The notes below the pieces were generated by a model. That model was not told the DNA's origin. It ran no database searches and saw only the letters and a program-made list of their open reading frames with translations. Source: an uncultured Prevotellaceae bacterium (GTDB lineage Bacteria > Bacteroidota > Bacteroidia > Bacteroidales > Bacteroidaceae). From it: a stretch of 64,000 nt of DNA. The translations under genes were made by a program, and so were the position numbers. Positions 38,264-47,382 of this stretch are shown in pieces. The stretch is taken from positions 1 to 64,000 of the forward strand of contig ONAG01000009.1 in the NCBI GenBank assembly GCA_900315745.1. Reading direction: 5' to 3'. How positions within the stretch are numbered: position 1 is the first letter of the stretch; every line of letters begins with the position of its first letter.

Positions 38264-38818
38264 TCATTTATTGGCATCTTTCAGTTGTTTTTTCATCTCC
38301 TTTTCAGCCTTGCGTTGCTGCTTCTTCAGTTCGCGCTGTTGTTTCCTCTCCATCTTGGCCTTTTCCTTCAACCGCCTTTTCTCTGCCTTGGCTTCCTCTT
38401 TCAATCGTTTTAGCTCAGCCTTGGCTTCCTTTTTCTCGCGCTTCTTTTCCGCCTTTTCGAGGGCAGCCTCATCAAGGGCATCACGTAGCATGTCCTTGTT
38501 GAAAGTGAACACATGTCCAAACATTCCCACAGAGAGCAGTTTGTCTTTATCCTCCATCTTGATATGTGTGGTATTGAAGAGGACGTAGTTGGTTTCCTCC
38601 AATTTTGAGGAAAGCACTGACTCGATGACCTTTACCACCATCTTTTTCCCCACACGTGTGATGCCGTTATCAGCGATGCCCTTGTTTGTGGCTTCTTCAT
38701 CCACATATTCACTGATTGCCTTCATCATGGCTTGCTTGTGCTCCTTCTTTTCGGGCACGGTAAGTGCCATCAGGATGGCGATGGCAAGGACTATTACCAA
38801 ACATATTAGTTTTTTCAT
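38264..38818 (-). CDS. DUF4359-like membrane-anchored protein with charged helical tail
   Basis: A 184-residue protein. One N-terminal membrane helix or signal anchor (MKKLICLVIVLAIAILMAL), a compact domain at about 25-115 resembling DUF4359 (LTVPEKKEHKQAMMKAISEY; FGHVFTFNKDML), and from about 118 to the end an almost pure Lys/Arg/Glu/Ala helix (EKKREKKEAKAELKRLKEEA and onward) with the alternating charge pattern of a single alpha-helix. The tail would be periplasmic or cytosolic depending on topology. The start codon overlaps the stop of the P-ATPase gene as ATGA, so translation is coupled. Function unknown; DUF4359 assignment is by resemblance. Confidence 0.65.
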   Translation of the reverse strand: MKKLICLVIVLAIAILMALTVPEKKEHKQAMMKAISEYVDEEATNKGIADNGITRVGKKMVVKVIESVLSSKLEETNYVLFNTTHIKMEDKDKLLSVGMFGHVFTFNKDMLRDALDEAALEKAEKKREKKEAKAELKRLKEEAKAEKRRLKEKAKMERKQQRELKKQQRKAEKEMKKQLKDANK

Positions 38819-41565
38819 TTCTTCCTATTTTTTACCATTCTTCCTATTTCACCTATTATAAGTATTGGCGAAGTTATCACCAACAGAAACAGCCAGTCTG
38901 CAAGACCAAGACGTTCCACACCGAACATCTCTCCAGCAAAAGTGACGATAAAGACCTGTCCCAACAAGATTACCATTGCAATGAACAAGAAACCCTTTCC
39001 TACCGAGGCTTTTGCTTCCTCTTGATGCTTGCACAAGCCTACCAAGGTGGAGACGAGACTTCTTCCTGTGCGGTAATACCTCACATTGAACAAGTTCCAG
39101 AATTGCATGAGAACAAAAGTGGTGAAGAAAACACCCAGTTCTTTAGGTTCAAGTTCTGCCTTTCTATTTTTCCAATCAAGGACTTTCTTGAAGAAATCCT
39201 TGAAGTGTTCTGCATCAAACAAATCTGAAACAGCATTTATATCACCATGCCACAGCAACTGCCATAAAACTACCAAGAACAAGAAGAACAGCATGGACAC
39301 CCACAATATCTGCTTAGCCATTTCACGGTCTATGATATGGCTTCGTGGACTTCTCGGCTTATCGCGCATCACCCTATTGTCAGCTGGCAGCGATGATAGA
39401 GCTATTGCCGCAAAAGTGTCCATGATGAGGTTCACCCACAACATCTGAGTAACATTGAGAGGCGACTGCAATCCCGTGAAAGCTCCTAAAAGAACTATCA
39501 GACAAGCACATACATTGATAGTCATTTGGAACAAGAGGAATCGCTTGATGTTCATGTATAGCGACCTTCCCCAAAGAATTGCCTTGTTGATACTTGCAAA
39601 TGAGTTGTCGATGATGGTTATGTCACTGGCTTCCTTAGCCCTTGAAGTGCCGTCGCCCATTGACAATCCCACCTGTGCCTTTTTCAGAGCAAGAGCATCG
39701 TTGGTGCCATCGCCTGTTACAGCCACCACTTCACCTTTTTCCTGAAGAAGCGACACCAGTCGCAGCTTGTCGGCAGGTCTTGCCCTCGACAGCACTTTCA
39801 GCCGTGGCAACACATCTTGCTTGATGGTATTGTCATCCATCTCGGCAAAAGCCTGTCCTGTAACATCTTGCACAGGTTCCTCCCTGCTCATGATGCCTGT
39901 TTCCCGAGCTATCTCATTTGCCGTGAGAGCCACATCGCCTGTCACCATGATGACACGCACTCCCGCCTGTTGACAAGTCTTCACAGCGTCAGGCACATCC
40001 ATACGCACGGGGTCAGCCATGCCCACAAATCCAATAAACACCAATGGGGTTGTTTCGCCCTTGATTATCTCTTGACAGGCAAAAGCCAAGGTTCGCCGCC
40101 CTGCATTCTGCATCTCGGCAAGCCTTCTCCTAACGTCATCCTCGGTATTGTCCTTTGCAATCTCATCACACATGCCGAGAATAATTTCCGGCGCACCCTT
40201 CACATAACGATAAGTCCTGTTGGTGACATTGTCGGTAGCAATCGTAACCATGTACTTGGTTTCTGGCGTGAAAGGCACCTGGTCTATAATGGTGGATTTT
40301 TCTCTATACTTATGGTAATCCAAGCCTTTTCTTCGCAAGAGCCAGTACAATAGCGACCCTTCTGTAGGATTTCCTATGGAGCGTGGCGCCCCATCATCCA
40401 TTGTTGCCAATTCAGCAGTAGAATTAACGGCGATGTTTTGGGCGAGGAATTCAATGTCAACCCACACTTCCTCACTATCCTCCATCACCCTCAACTTGTT
40501 TTTTGTCAGCGTGCCAGTCTTGTCGGTACACACCACTGTTGCAGCACCCATCGTCTCGCAAGCATGCAACCGACGCACCAAGTTGTTCTCTTTCAGCATC
40601 CTCCTCATGCTCAATGCCAAGCTGATGGTGACACTCATTGGCAAGCCCTCAGGCACTGCCACCACCACCAATGTCACTGCGAGGAGAATGGAATCGAGCA
40701 AGAACTGAAGCATTCCCAACCAATCACCATCAGTGGCGTGACCATCAAAAAAGAGATAATAAATCAACCTCCCCACTACAATCATGGCGGCAACCACATA
40801 ACTGGCTTTGGTAATCCACAGTCCGAGCGTGTTGAGTTGTTGGTTGAGCGGTGTGACCACCTCCGTCTCTTCATTCATTAGTTTTGCTCCACGCCCCTCT
40901 TCGGTATCTACCCCCACGGCATCTACCTGATATAGGCAATAGCCTTCGATCACTATGCTGCCACGCAGCAACCTGTTGCAAGGATATGCGGCATCATCGT
41001 CGTCATCCGTAACATCAACCTTCTTCCCGGCAAACATCTCACCAGTGAAAGCGCTTTCATCGACATTCAGACTTTTGGAATCCAACAATATACCATCGGC
41101 TGGCACCTCGTCTCCGCTTTCCAGTCTGACGACATCTCCCTTCACCACGTCGCGTTTTGCTATTTGGAAGATTACCGGATGTTCTTTACTTCTGTCAGCC
41201 CCTTTTTTCCATCTGAGCACCTTCACCGGTCGCTCATTTTTTTGCTTGTTTAGAATCTTAAACTCCCTTGCAGCCTTTACTTCAAACAAGAAGCCTACAC
41301 CTGTAGCCAACAGCAGGGCTACAAGCACTCCTGTCGGTTCAATCAGCGTTGACCAAGGCTTGCCCTCATGGATGCCATATAGGGCGACAACCACGGAAAA
41401 GAAGAAAACTACAAGCAATACGATGATGAGAGGGTCTTTGAATTTCTTCAAATAACCCAACAACAAAGACTCCTCCTCTGGAGGGGGAATCAAATTCATA
41501 TTCTCGTGGCTGACAACATATTCGGAGCCTTGCTCCAAACATTTTTTCTCAATACTTTCTTTCAT
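38815..41565 (-). CDS. Calcium-transporting P-type ATPase (PMCA/SERCA type)
   Basis: A 916-residue P2-type ATPase. Start at 41565 (MKESIEKKCLEQ); the ORF extends to 41634, but the promoter element at 41573-41580 lies within that extension. Features: actuator TGE (DESAFTGEMFAG), M4 PEGLP (calcium site), phosphorylated Asp348 (CTDKTGTLT), KGAPE, TGDxxxTA (VTGDVALTANEIARETG), TGDGTNDALALKKAQVGLSMG, and M5/M6 plus four C-terminal helices. The sequence resembles bacterial PMCA-like pumps, exporting Ca2+ (possibly Mn2+). An Asp run (DDDDDAAY) lies in the actuator domain. First gene of a group with the DUF4359-like and helicase genes, the former overlapping its stop by 4 bp. Confidence 0.9.
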   Translation of the reverse strand: MKESIEKKCLEQGSEYVVSHENMNLIPPPEEESLLLGYLKKFKDPLIIVLLVVFFFSVVVALYGIHEGKPWSTLIEPTGVLVALLLATGVGFLFEVKAAREFKILNKQKNERPVKVLRWKKGADRSKEHPVIFQIAKRDVVKGDVVRLESGDEVPADGILLDSKSLNVDESAFTGEMFAGKKVDVTDDDDDAAYPCNRLLRGSIVIEGYCLYQVDAVGVDTEEGRGAKLMNEETEVVTPLNQQLNTLGLWITKASYVVAAMIVVGRLIYYLFFDGHATDGDWLGMLQFLLDSILLAVTLVVVAVPEGLPMSVTISLALSMRRMLKENNLVRRLHACETMGAATVVCTDKTGTLTKNKLRVMEDSEEVWVDIEFLAQNIAVNSTAELATMDDGAPRSIGNPTEGSLLYWLLRRKGLDYHKYREKSTIIDQVPFTPETKYMVTIATDNVTNRTYRYVKGAPEIILGMCDEIAKDNTEDDVRRRLAEMQNAGRRTLAFACQEIIKGETTPLVFIGFVGMADPVRMDVPDAVKTCQQAGVRVIMVTGDVALTANEIARETGIMSREEPVQDVTGQAFAEMDDNTIKQDVLPRLKVLSRARPADKLRLVSLLQEKGEVVAVTGDGTNDALALKKAQVGLSMGDGTSRAKEASDITIIDNSFASINKAILWGRSLYMNIKRFLLFQMTINVCACLIVLLGAFTGLQSPLNVTQMLWVNLIMDTFAAIALSSLPADNRVMRDKPRSPRSHIIDREMAKQILWVSMLFFLFLVVLWQLLWHGDINAVSDLFDAEHFKDFFKKVLDWKNRKAELEPKELGVFFTTFVLMQFWNLFNVRYYRTGRSLVSTLVGLCKHQEEAKASVGKGFLFIAMVILLGQVFIVTFAGEMFGVERLGLADWLFLLVITSPILIIGEIGRMVKNRKK

Positions 41566-41572
41566 TTCGAAA

Positions 41573-41580
41573 CAAAGGTA
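41573..41580 (-). promoter_or_regulatory. -7 element directly before the calcium-type ATPase start
   Basis: The minus strand reads TACCTTTG, ending 8 nt before the ATG at 41565. A transcript from it would have almost no leader. A TTG lies 16 nt further upstream (41599-41597), shorter spacing than usual. Confidence 0.45.
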
Positions 41581-41683
41581 AGGCTTTTTATCGAGACAAT
41601 CGAAAAAACCACCCAAAAACAACGTTGTTGACAAAAAGAGCCTTTTTCGGGCAAAAACAAATACAACGTTGAAAACACCTTAT

Positions 41684-43024
41684 TTATATACTAATGACCA
41701 CATGGCTTTCAGGAGCCACCACACGGTAATAAGACTCCTTACCTTCCTTTACGTTTTCCGGCACGAACATGTCGCGGTTGGCAATTTGCTGCAAAGCCTT
41801 CACTTTGGTACGTATATGGTGCGCCAATGTCCGGTCTTTGTAATCGGTAGCCACCCTGCCCTTTCCTATCTGCCGGTAGATGGCATTGTATTTTTCCATC
41901 AACTCCTTCTTCTCTTCCTTTGGGATGTGCTCACGCCAATCCAAGCCCTTACCTCTCAACGATTCCTGCACGACAAGGATATACAATGCAGCCTCTTGTG
42001 CTCCCATCTTCACTGGCACCTCCTCGCCATCATCAGACTGGAAAACGACTGGCACATCCCTATTTTCCAAGTTGATTACCAAATGGTATTCTTTCATTTC
42101 CCTGCCATAGCATATCAAGTCGAACAGCCAACGATGAAATCCATTATAAAGGAACTTCTTGTGGCCAGGTTGTATTTGTACTGGCTTCATGCAACTAACC
42201 ATGCTCCCGTATGCATCCACCATTTTTCTTATTGTAAGCAACATGTCGTCGCCCATGTCCAAAAGCAAGAAATTGGAATAAGCCACGCGCTCAGATTCTT
42301 CCATTCCATCAGGAGACGTCACGATGGCAGAATCGTTCACTTTGAAGAGCAGCGAAGGCGGCGCTCCAATAAGGTTGAGTCCTATTTTCTTGTACAACAA
42401 ATCCCTGCAAAACCTCACGGTAGTGATATTGCATAGGTCATCGCAGATTTGGCATGTCCTCTCTTCAGATGCCGATGGAATCATGTAATTCACCACCTTT
42501 TTGAGGTAGTCCTTATCCATGGTGTCGAAGTCTTTTGCTATATGGGGAATATATACAAATTGGAAGCCTGCCATTGCCAATTCGTTGTTGATTTCCCTAA
42601 AATGATTTTCCACATATCCGTCAGTGGCTGTGCCCTGTTCGTTTTCGATATATATGGCAGTTAGGTTTTCCAAATGCAAATCACCAGCCTTCACCGAGAA
42701 GAACTCGCCATTACCCTCCAAAGACTCAATAAGTGCAAGCATGAGTATTGCCTCTTGTGGCACGCAGTTGCCGTCAGCCAATGCCAACTCCTTGATGAGG
42801 GCTATCACTTCTGTTTTTTCTTTTTCTGGCAAGTCACGCAAATCTTTCACCGCCTTTGCCAAGGTGAGATGCTTGCATTCCACCAACATGGACCGCGATA
42901 TGCGCAGTTGCTCACGAGAGATAACACTCTCAAAATAATCCATTTCCCTCTTCTCTACGATGAAATCCGCTTCTATCAAGTCGGAGATGATTCGTGCAAA
43001 GGCTATTTTCTGGTTTCTATCCAT
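41684..43024 (-). CDS. Uncharacterised protein with TerB-like N-terminal domain
   Basis: A 446-residue soluble protein, not assigned to a known family. The first 125 residues are helical with a TerB-like pattern (ADFIVEKREMDYFESVI ... ALIKELALADGNCVPQEAILML): acidic helix pairs as in tellurite-resistance TerB and related metal-linked domains. The middle (about 130-300) is mixed alpha/beta with a Cys cluster (CQICDDLC) near 195. The C-terminal part (about 370-425) is helical with GKGLDWREHIPKEEKKELME and AHHIRTKVKALQQI. No membrane helix or signal. It stands alone, with a -7 element about 65 bp upstream, divergent from the GH3 beta-xylosidase gene. Confidence 0.55.
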   Translation of the reverse strand: MDRNQKIAFARIISDLIEADFIVEKREMDYFESVISREQLRISRSMLVECKHLTLAKAVKDLRDLPEKEKTEVIALIKELALADGNCVPQEAILMLALIESLEGNGEFFSVKAGDLHLENLTAIYIENEQGTATDGYVENHFREINNELAMAGFQFVYIPHIAKDFDTMDKDYLKKVVNYMIPSASEERTCQICDDLCNITTVRFCRDLLYKKIGLNLIGAPPSLLFKVNDSAIVTSPDGMEESERVAYSNFLLLDMGDDMLLTIRKMVDAYGSMVSCMKPVQIQPGHKKFLYNGFHRWLFDLICYGREMKEYHLVINLENRDVPVVFQSDDGEEVPVKMGAQEAALYILVVQESLRGKGLDWREHIPKEEKKELMEKYNAIYRQIGKGRVATDYKDRTLAHHIRTKVKALQQIANRDMFVPENVKEGKESYYRVVAPESHVVISI

Positions 43025-43035
43025 CTTTTGGCAAG

Positions 43036-43050
43036 TAAGTAGTTACCATT
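43036..43050 (-). repeat. Diverged copy of dispersed intergenic motif
   Basis: TAAGTAGTTACCATT, a weak match to TAAGTAGGTAATCAAAATTA, 12 bp upstream of the start codon of the TerB-like gene. Confidence 0.3.
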
Positions 43051-43085
43051 GTTTTCTTGGTCGGTGCATGACACACTTAGCTTTT

Positions 43086-43094
43086 GCAAATTTA
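43086..43094 (-). promoter_or_regulatory. -7 element for the TerB-like gene
   Basis: The minus strand reads TAAATTTGC. No clear -33 element. Leader about 55 nt. Confidence 0.5.
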
Positions 43095-43177
43095 GTGACA
43101 ATTCATGAAAATCTATCTAAAAAGAGAGGAAACAATAAAAAAAGTGCCGAACAAAACACAATATGTCAGAATCTTTG

Positions 43178-43186
43178 TATATTTGC
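43178..43186 (+). promoter_or_regulatory. -7 element for the GH3 beta-xylosidase gene
   Basis: TATATTTGC matches TAnnTTTGC; no good -33 element 19 nt upstream. Predicted leader about 25 nt. Confidence 0.55.
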
Positions 43187-43217
43187 ACAATAAAGCCAAT
43201 AAAAAAACCTTATTAAC

Positions 43218-45794
43218 ATGAAAAAAACAGTTAGCCTTATTGCATGTGCATTCATATCATTCATGTTGGCAAATGCACAGACATTGCCATACCAAAACCC
43301 AGAATTGAGTGCAATAGAGCGTGCCAAGGACCTATGTTCACGACTGACACTGGAAGAAAAAGCCCAACTGATGCTTGACGAGAGTCCTGCCATCCCCCGT
43401 TTAGGAATCAAGAAATTCTTTTGGTGGAGCGAGGCATTGCACGGAGCAGCCAACATGGGCAACGTGACCGTTTTCCCCGAACCCATAGGCATGGCATCGT
43501 CATTCGACCCGGACTTGCTATACCGTGTGTTCGATGCTGCCAGCACCGAGTTCCGCGCCCAATACAACCAACGCATGCTCAACGGTGGCGAAGACCAGAA
43601 ATTCCATAGTTTGTCTGTATGGACACCCAACGTGAACATATTCCGCGACCCACGCTGGGGACGCGGACAGGAGACCTACGGAGAAGACCCATATCTCACA
43701 TCGGTGATGGGTCTGAATGTCGTGCGAGGGCTTCAAGGGCCAGAGACATCACGCTACCGCAAGCTATGGGCATGTGCCAAGCACTATGCCGTACACAGCG
43801 GACCAGAGTGGACTCGCCATACAGCCAACCTGAACGACGTTTCACCACGTGACTTTTGGGAGACCTACATGCCGGCTTTCAAGACTCTTGTTCAAGATGC
43901 AAAAGTTCGTGAGGTGATGTGCGCCTACCAACGTCTCGATGATGAGCCATGCTGCGGCAACGCCCGTCTGTTGCAGCAAATCCTTCGTGACGAATGGGGT
44001 TTCAAATACCTTGTAGTCAGCGACTGCGGTGCTGTGAGCGATTTCCACAGCAGCCACAAGTCATCATCCGATGCCATACACTCCTCTGCCAAAGCCACAA
44101 TCGCAGGAACTGACGTGGAGTGTGGCTATGACTATGCCTACAAGAGCATCCCCGAAGCAGTAAGGAGAGGACTGATGACAGAAAAAGAAGTGGACAAGCA
44201 TGTCATCCGTCTGCTTGAAGGGCGTTTTGACCTTGGCGAGATGGATGACCCCTCGCTTGTGGAGTGGTCGAAAATACCTTACAGTGTGATGGACAGCAAG
44301 GCTCATCGTCAGATAGCCCTCGACATGGCTCACGAGTCGATAGTGCTTTTGCAGAACAAGGGCAATGTGCTGCCATTGAAGAAGAAAGGAGAGAAAATCG
44401 CCGTCATCGGTCCCAATTCCAACGATGAGCCCATGATGTGGGGAAACTACAACGGCACACCCAACCACACCATCACCATCCTCGACGGCATAAAGACAAA
44501 GCAACGCAAGCTCTTGCACATCACTGGTTGCGACCTGACATACGACAAGGTAATGGAGTGCCTGCTGCCCACCCTTTGTTCTATTGACGGCAAACGTGGT
44601 CTAAGGGGCACATTCTGGAACAACACCGAGATGTCGGGCAAGAGCGTCAGCACACAGTACTACACCACACCATTAGCAGTCACCACAGCTGGCATGCATG
44701 TTTTTGCTCCTGGTGTGAAGACAGAAGATTTCTCTGCCAAATACGAAACTGTTTTCACTCCCACACAGTCTGGTGAATATGTGCTCAACGTAGAAGGTTG
44801 CGGACATTTCGAGGTATATGTGAACGGAGAGCGAAAGGCACGGGAACATACTTGGCGCACCACACCCACACGCACTGTCATAAATGCAGAAGCCGGCAAG
44901 TCGTACAATATAGAGGTGAGGTTCTCTTTCGTGAAGACATGGGGAGCCAACATGAAAATCAACATTGCTCGTGAACATCCCATCAACTACGACGACATAA
45001 TACGCCAACTCTCAGGCATTGAGAAAGTCATCTTCGTGGGCGGCATATCCCCCGCACTTGAAGGCGAGGAGATGCCTGTGAATGTAGAAGGCTTCAAGGG
45101 CGGCGACCGCACCAATATCGAACTGCCAAAAGTGCAACGCGATTTTCTAAAAGCTCTGAAAGACGCAGGCAAGACAATTGTTTTCGTCAACTGTTCTGGT
45201 TCTGCCATAGCCTTGGAGCCTGAGACACGTTATTGCGATGCCATCCTGCAAGTTTGGTACGCAGGTCAAGAGGGAGGTCAGGCTATAGCCGACGTGCTTT
45301 ACGGCGACTATAATCCTTGCGGAAAGTTGCCTGTCACTTTCTACAAATCATCAGCGCAACTACCTGACTTCGAAGACTATTCCATGAAGGGACGCACCTA
45401 CAGATATTTCGACGACCCACTCTTCGCCTTCGGTTATGGCCAGAGTTACACCACATTCCGCATCGGCACTGCCACGACAAGCACGAGCAACGGCAACCAC
45501 ATCCTTCGCATTCCCGTGGAGAACACTGGCAAATGTGACGGTACGGAGGTGGTGCAAGCATACGTCCGCAACCCTGCCGATGTAGATGGACCACTGAAGT
45601 CTCTCAGGGCATTCAAGCGAGTGACGGTAAAAGCAGGCCAGACAGTGGAAGTGGAACTCGAACTCACCCCACAATCATTCGAACTGTTTGACACCGAGAC
45701 CAACACCATGCGCACCAAACCAGGTAGATATGAGGTGTTTTACGGCAACAGTTCAAGGAACCAAGACTTGAAGAAAGTGGAAATAACCCTATAA
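43218..45794 (+). CDS. GH3 beta-xylosidase with PA14 insert
   Basis: An 858-residue exported GH3 enzyme: signal peptide 1-21 (ending ANAQ), first domain with WWSEALHGAANMG and PRWGRGQETYGEDP, nucleophile Asp269 in LVVSDCGAVSDF, and the second domain with HESIVLLQNKGNVLPL. Residues about 460-580 form a PA14 lectin-like insert (RGTFWNNTEMSG; EYVLNVEGCGHFEVYVNGER). A fibronectin-III-like domain closes the protein (VENTGKCDGTEVVQAYV). The SEALHG signature and architecture match Bacteroidetes beta-xylosidases of the Xyl3 type, releasing xylose from xylo-oligosaccharides in the periplasm. Adjacent to two GH43 genes and the SusCD pair; probably part of that locus although transcribed from its own promoter. 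Confidence 0.92.
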   Translation: MKKTVSLIACAFISFMLANAQTLPYQNPELSAIERAKDLCSRLTLEEKAQLMLDESPAIPRLGIKKFFWWSEALHGAANMGNVTVFPEPIGMASSFDPDLLYRVFDAASTEFRAQYNQRMLNGGEDQKFHSLSVWTPNVNIFRDPRWGRGQETYGEDPYLTSVMGLNVVRGLQGPETSRYRKLWACAKHYAVHSGPEWTRHTANLNDVSPRDFWETYMPAFKTLVQDAKVREVMCAYQRLDDEPCCGNARLLQQILRDEWGFKYLVVSDCGAVSDFHSSHKSSSDAIHSSAKATIAGTDVECGYDYAYKSIPEAVRRGLMTEKEVDKHVIRLLEGRFDLGEMDDPSLVEWSKIPYSVMDSKAHRQIALDMAHESIVLLQNKGNVLPLKKKGEKIAVIGPNSNDEPMMWGNYNGTPNHTITILDGIKTKQRKLLHITGCDLTYDKVMECLLPTLCSIDGKRGLRGTFWNNTEMSGKSVSTQYYTTPLAVTTAGMHVFAPGVKTEDFSAKYETVFTPTQSGEYVLNVEGCGHFEVYVNGERKAREHTWRTTPTRTVINAEAGKSYNIEVRFSFVKTWGANMKINIAREHPINYDDIIRQLSGIEKVIFVGGISPALEGEEMPVNVEGFKGGDRTNIELPKVQRDFLKALKDAGKTIVFVNCSGSAIALEPETRYCDAILQVWYAGQEGGQAIADVLYGDYNPCGKLPVTFYKSSAQLPDFEDYSMKGRTYRYFDDPLFAFGYGQSYTTFRIGTATTSTSNGNHILRIPVENTGKCDGTEVVQAYVRNPADVDGPLKSLRAFKRVTVKAGQTVEVELELTPQSFELFDTETNTMRTKPGRYEVFYGNSSRNQDLKKVEITL

Positions 45795-45825
45795 ACAGTC
45801 ATTGTTATTTTGAAACCATTGAAAA

Positions 45826-45852
45826 CGGGGTGGCTTGTCGAGCCACCCCGTA
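45826..45852. terminator. Terminator between convergent GH3 and GH43 genes
   Basis: CGGGGTGGCT (45826-45835) pairs perfectly with AGCCACCCCG (45841-45850) over a 5-nt loop. T-rich on both flanks only weakly, but the stem is GC-rich and lies between two converging genes. Confidence 0.8.
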
Positions 45853-45880
45853 ATTTATGTCCTATAATGATAGTTATAGA

Positions 45881-45900
45881 TAATTTTGATCACCTACTTA
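45881..45900 (+). repeat. Copy of dispersed intergenic motif
   Basis: TAATTTTGATCACCTACTTA, one base different over 20 from the copies near 15.7 and 18.7 kb. It directly follows the stop codon of the minus-strand GH43 gene. Confidence 0.6.
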
Positions 45901-47382
45901 TCAATGATTTCTGAAATTCCACTTGGAATTGTCGCTGTTGAAATCATACTCAGCTAAGGTAGGCGTGCTGTCTCCTGCAGAATAAAGCACGAATTTCTTG
46001 TTCAAGCCATCCTGTCCAGGTATGCATTTGGGCATGATGCGGAAAGTACCGTCAATGAGTTGCTCTATACGCCACAGCTGTTCATCGGCTCCAGAGAAGG
46101 CAGGCACAGTGGTCACCTCCTTGTCGGCTGTTGCTGCCAATGCTCTTTCGGTGCCCTCGATAACTATTTTAAAATAAGGTCCACCAAGATAACCACCAGC
46201 CTCTGCCACAGGTGTCACGGTCCACCTCTGATGTGGGCGGAACATGTAGTCGCCGATACGTGCAGGAATGTTTCCTGAAGGCCAAGTGCCAATCACATCC
46301 TCCAATTTCTGGTTGGCTACGGGCTTCACGGGCTCTTGTGCCTGATTTTGACGGAACCATCCCTGACGCTCCTGTTGCATACGCACGAAGTCAACAGCCA
46401 GTTCGAGGGCATATCCACGACGTTCGGACTCTATTTCAAAAGTACCTCCTTTGAAACGGTCGCCAGCCACAGGCCAGTCATTCTTCCACAAAAGAGGACG
46501 TATTCCGAGCACACTCCTACCACCTTGGTCGAAGTCAGCCTCATAGTGACATGACATAATCTCCACGCCCTCGTCGATGACAGTCCTTCCAAAATGTCCA
46601 GGACCCGTCACACGGTCTCCGGCGGCAATCACCATTTTTCCGCCGCCATGGAACATGTCACGGCCCACATTGTCGATATATGGTCCATGCACGCTCTTCG
46701 CCCTACCTACAACGATGTTGTAAGTAGAGTTCACGCCATCGCAGCAAGTGCCGTGTGTTCCGAGAAGATAATACCATCCGTTGCGGTAGATCAGGTCGCT
46801 TGCCTCGCAGTCGATGGCTATGTCCTCCTCCACATTGCCTTTCACCCTCTCTCCCGTATTGGGGTCAAGTTCGATAAGGCGAATAGTGCCAAAATACGTT
46901 CCATAGCTTGCCCACAGCCTTCCTGTTGTGGGGTCAAGCAAGAGGCCTGGGTCGATGGCGTCATTGTCCTCCATGCCATCCGACGAACAAACCTCAATAG
47001 CCTCAGTATATTTGAAGTCAGGCGACTTGGGGTCGAGAGTCTTGTTCCACATTGTGAGTATTCGTCCATTATGTCCGCCACCCAGTCCGCCGCCAGTGGC
47101 ACCATAAATCACCAAGTAGCGGTCTCCTATTTTCAGCACGTCGGGTGCGGCACCACCACCAGGGCGCTCTGCTCCACTCTCCCAGGTCCATCCATCTGGT
47201 GAGATGAGTCCTCCACCACCAGTGCCGAAGGTGTAGTATTTGCCTTCGCACTCTGCCAATGTCGATGGGTCATGAATGTAGGGATGTCCCACTTGTGCTG
47301 AAATGCTTTGCGTCATTGTCAAGGCGAGAAAGGCTGCAGCACCAGCCAATATGTTATGCTTTCTGTTCATGGTTGAAATCAT
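45901..47382 (-). CDS. GH43 glycosidase with ricin-like C-terminal domain
   Basis: A 493-residue exported GH43 protein. The ATG at 47382 overlaps the stop of the GH43 gene before it (ATGA); a second ATG at 47370 fits the signal peptide (MNRKHNILAGAAAFLALTMT) equally well. Five-bladed propeller residues: base Asp in YIHDPSTL, second Asp in DAIDPGLLLD, acid Glu in DCEASDLIY. The pattern resembles endo- or exo-alpha-L-arabinan-active and xylosidase-type subfamilies; the subfamily is not decided. Residues about 370-490 form a beta-trefoil-like domain (QLWRIEQLIDGTFRIMPK, then the SGAD/QLWRI repeats). Co-translated with the preceding GH43, so both probably act on the same arabinose-substituted glycan. 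Confidence 0.88.
   Translation of the reverse strand: MISTMNRKHNILAGAAAFLALTMTQSISAQVGHPYIHDPSTLAECEGKYYTFGTGGGGLISPDGWTWESGAERPGGGAAPDVLKIGDRYLVIYGATGGGLGGGHNGRILTMWNKTLDPKSPDFKYTEAIEVCSSDGMEDNDAIDPGLLLDPTTGRLWASYGTYFGTIRLIELDPNTGERVKGNVEEDIAIDCEASDLIYRNGWYYLLGTHGTCCDGVNSTYNIVVGRAKSVHGPYIDNVGRDMFHGGGKMVIAAGDRVTGPGHFGRTVIDEGVEIMSCHYEADFDQGGRSVLGIRPLLWKNDWPVAGDRFKGGTFEIESERRGYALELAVDFVRMQQERQGWFRQNQAQEPVKPVANQKLEDVIGTWPSGNIPARIGDYMFRPHQRWTVTPVAEAGGYLGGPYFKIVIEGTERALAATADKEVTTVPAFSGADEQLWRIEQLIDGTFRIMPKCIPGQDGLNKKFVLYSAGDSTPTLAEYDFNSDNSKWNFRNH

Noticed and set aside
41566-41634. N-terminal extension of the calcium-type ATPase
   Set aside because: It has no family sequence and contains a likely promoter element.
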